DNA from: SURF-33 sp964598885
GTDB taxonomy: Bacteria > Desulfobacterota > Desulfobacteria > Desulfobacterales > Desulfosalsimonadaceae
Assembly: GCA_964598885.1 (NCBI GenBank)
Contig: CAZRES010000022.1
Span: 1-33,838 of the forward strand
Direction of reading: 5' to 3'
Length of the DNA stretch: 33,838 nucleotides
The notes below the pieces were generated by a model that made no database searches, was not told the origin of the DNA, and was given only the letters and a program-made list of their open reading frames with translations. Made by a program: the position numbers and the translations under genes. Each line of letters starts with the position of its first letter. Position 1 is the first letter of the stretch. Positions 31,907 to 33,838 of this stretch are shown here, piece by piece.

Positions 31907-33838
31907 TTACGACGAACCGGGGGAAAGAATATCCGGAGGAACCACGTCTTTTAAGTGCGGAAAGGCATCTTCGGCATGGGGAAGCGGCAGGGCTTTGAGA
32001 AATTGTGATTTGAAATTTTTCTGAATCGAAAGCTCGACATTTTCCACCTTGCGAGCGATCCAGTCGGCTTCCGCGCGTTTTTCCGCGCTGATCAGGGCAG
32101 CGATGGCCCCGGTTCCGGCGGCATTTCCGACGGGGACGATCTGTTTCGGATCAATGTCTGGAATCATTCCCATAATCAGGATTCTGACCGGATCAATGTG
32201 AAGACCGAAGCCCCCGGCGATTTTCACCACATCCACCCGGTCGGTTCCCCATTTCTCAAAAAGCAGTTTGCATCCCGCATAGATGGCCGCCTTGGCCAGT
32301 TGAATCTGCCGGATATCGCGCTGGGTAATGGTGATATCCTTTCCCAGAGAAGTTTCCCCGGCCCAGGCGATGACAAATTCTTTTACGCCCGTATCGGGAT
32401 GGACACGGAAACGCTCGGATTTCTGACGGCGGTGGAATGCGCCGCTTTTTTCCACCACCCCGGTGCGGAACAGTTCGGCCAGCAGATCGAGTATGCCGGA
32501 ACCGCAGATGCCGCTGGCGCCGAGTTCCCCGGGCGCGGCATACTCGGACCAGGTTTCATTGCCCACCACTTTGTAGGCAACGTCATGGGTTTCCGGATTA
32601 ATGATGATGCGTTCAATGGCGCCGGGCGCAGCCCGCATGCCAAAGGAGATTTCCGCGCCTTCAAAAGCCGGGCCGGTGGCGCAGGCTGCAGACAGGATAT
32701 GCGTTTTGTTGCCGAGAAGGATTTCGCCGTTGGTTCCAATATCAATGATGAGCTGAAGCTGATCATCGCGATAGGGTGTTTCGGCGATCAGCACGCCGAC
32801 GTTGTCGGCCCCCACGAACGCGGCTTCATTGGGCAGCAGGTGAACGCAGGCGGACGGACAGATATTGATGCCCAGATCTTTTGCCCGGATGCTGATACTT
32901 TCCTGCATCACCGGCGGGAAAGGGGACCGGGCCAGATAGGTGCAATCTAACTGGAGCAGCAGATGGTGCATAACCGTGTTGCAGACGATGACCGCGTCTT
33001 CAATATCTTCCGCGGTCAGGCAAAGGGCGTCGGATGTCCCTTCATCGGTCCCGGTTTCTGTGGTTCGGGAAGGCCACGTGCTGCGCAGCAGGTCCGCGAT
33101 CAACTCATTTAACGTCGCCACGATGTCCCGGCTCATCTGCGCGAGACCCCGGGGATTTTTCATATGATAATTGATCCGGGAAATGACGTCTTCACCGTAT
33201 GATACCTGAGGGTTCATGGCATCGCGGGTCGCGATGATCTGTTTTGCGTTCAGATGCACTAAAGAGGCCACCACGGTGGTGGTGCCGATATCCACGGCAA
33301 TGCCGAAGAGATCGGTGTGTCGTCCGGAGCGCACGCGAATGATATCGCGGTCCGCCCACACACTGACAGTAACATGTCCGTTTTTTTCGCGAAGACGCTC
33401 GGGGAGATGACGGAGTACATCCATACTCAGCGTGTTGGGGCGGTTGATTCCCTCAATTCCGGTGCATTGGGCAAGGGCATGGATCAGGCGGTCAAAATCA
33501 CCCCGGCCGTCTTTGGCATCCGGCAGGGGGACCGTGAGTTCGAATTTTTTGACCACCGGATCGAAATCCACGTCCATGAGGCGTGCTTTTTTGGAAACGA
33601 CCTGTTTTTTGGCCCGGGAAGATTCGGGAATAAACACCACGACATCGCCCTGAATCCGGGCAAGGCACGCCAGGCGGTGACCGTCGGAGCGTTCCTTATC
33701 TGAAATAAAACGTCCCTCTTCCGATTGCCAAGGCGACAGGTGGGCAGGACGGGAGACAATTCCGAACTTGGGATACGCGCCATCGCCGACGATTACCCGG
33801 CATTTGCCGCATCGTCCCTTGCCGCCGCAAAGGGTCTC
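31907..33838 (-). CDS. [2Fe-2S] ferredoxin-ASKHA corrinoid-activation protein (COG3894/DUF4445, RACo-like), 5' end off the window
   Basis: The frame stays open to the right edge, giving 643 visible residues. A GTG at 33638-33640 is not the start, because residues upstream of it encode the rest of a plant-type [2Fe-2S] ferredoxin domain: CGGKGRCGKC, its first cysteine at 33827-33829, and the fourth cysteine in ACLARIQGD near 33665. Only about 30 residues are missing. Then come a linker domain and the ASKHA ATPase region with AVDIGTTTVVASLVHL and IDIGTNGEILLG, the phosphate loops of this family. Relatives reduce the cobalt of inactive corrinoid proteins with ATP (RACo and RamA-like). No corrinoid methyltransferase is in the window; its partner may lie to the right. 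Confidence 0.87.
   Translation of the reverse strand, partial: ETLCGGKGRCGKCRVIVGDGAYPKFGIVSRPAHLSPWQSEEGRFISDKERSDGHRLACLARIQGDVVVFIPESSRAKKQVVSKKARLMDVDFDPVVKKFELTVPLPDAKDGRGDFDRLIHALAQCTGIEGINRPNTLSMDVLRHLPERLREKNGHVTVSVWADRDIIRVRSGRHTDLFGIAVDIGTTTVVASLVHLNAKQIIATRDAMNPQVSYGEDVISRINYHMKNPRGLAQMSRDIVATLNELIADLLRSTWPSRTTETGTDEGTSDALCLTAEDIEDAVIVCNTVMHHLLLQLDCTYLARSPFPPVMQESISIRAKDLGINICPSACVHLLPNEAAFVGADNVGVLIAETPYRDDQLQLIIDIGTNGEILLGNKTHILSAACATGPAFEGAEISFGMRAAPGAIERIIINPETHDVAYKVVGNETWSEYAAPGELGASGICGSGILDLLAELFRTGVVEKSGAFHRRQKSERFRVHPDTGVKEFVIAWAGETSLGKDITITQRDIRQIQLAKAAIYAGCKLLFEKWGTDRVDVVKIAGGFGLHIDPVRILIMGMIPDIDPKQIVPVGNAAGTGAIAALISAEKRAEADWIARKVENVELSIQKNFKSQFLKALPLPHAEDAFPHLKDVVPPDILSPGSS

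Noticed and set aside
33638..33640. GTG as the start of the corrinoid-activation gene
   Set aside because: The frame stays open to the window edge and encodes the ferredoxin cysteines upstream of this codon.
1..33838. CRISPR arrays, tRNA/rRNA genes, insertion sequences, prophage genes, cobalamin riboswitch
   Set aside because: Looked for while reading; no repeated spacer pattern, transposase, RNA gene or recognisable B12 riboswitch core was found by eye.

Overview
The window looks like a draft or metagenome-assembled chromosome piece of a Desulfobacterota bacterium, most like the propionate- and fatty-acid-using sulfate reducers of the Desulfobacterales. This is inferred from gene content: a full methylmalonyl-CoA gene cluster joined to a menaquinone-type succinate dehydrogenase, a second S1-domain protein, a long-chain acyl-CoA ligase, membrane-fused spermidine-synthase-like proteins and a COG3894-type corrinoid activator. 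No rRNA, tRNA, CRISPR array, insertion sequence or prophage was found. Two runs of exactly 100 N (11466-11565 and 15201-15300) are scaffold gaps, and both appear to hide more than 100 bases.

Region 1 (16-12899, all plus strand) is one long co-directional cluster: methylmalonyl-CoA mutase, its MeaB-type GTPase chaperone, a carboxyltransferase (12S/MmdA type), a 77-aa small protein, a fused 5S-like carboxyltransferase plus biotin carrier, succinyl-CoA synthetase beta and alpha, succinate dehydrogenase/fumarate reductase C-A-B, and a 102-aa two-helix membrane protein. Together these interconvert propionyl-CoA plus oxaloacetate with pyruvate plus methylmalonyl-CoA (transcarboxylation), then succinyl-CoA, succinate and fumarate. 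Epimerase, fumarase, malate dehydrogenase and a propionate-activating enzyme are not in the window.

Region 2 (12889-22437) is mostly minus strand: an S1-domain protein followed by a DUF374 acyltransferase; a plus-strand radical SAM C-terminal fragment beside the second gap; a divergent Nramp-like transporter downstream of a long-chain acyl-CoA ligase; an ADP-ribosylglycohydrolase; a 3D-domain lipoprotein; and a damaged stretch (20797-22437) with a frameshifted spermidine-synthase-like membrane gene and a broken MEMO domain in front of an intact AMMECR1 domain.

Region 3 (22740-33838) holds a large unrecognised HEAT-repeat-like protein with a small metallophosphoesterase (plus), an intact 992-aa membrane/spermidine-synthase fusion (minus), a secreted porin-like beta-barrel candidate with a strong terminator and an unrecognised 190-aa protein (plus), and a ferredoxin-ASKHA corrinoid-activation protein (minus) that runs off the right edge.

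The most interesting points are the small conserved-looking protein inside the transcarboxylase operon, the small membrane protein after sdhB, the Nramp-like protein lacking both metal-binding signatures, and the damaged MEMO/spermidine-synthase block. No clearly new multi-gene system is evident.
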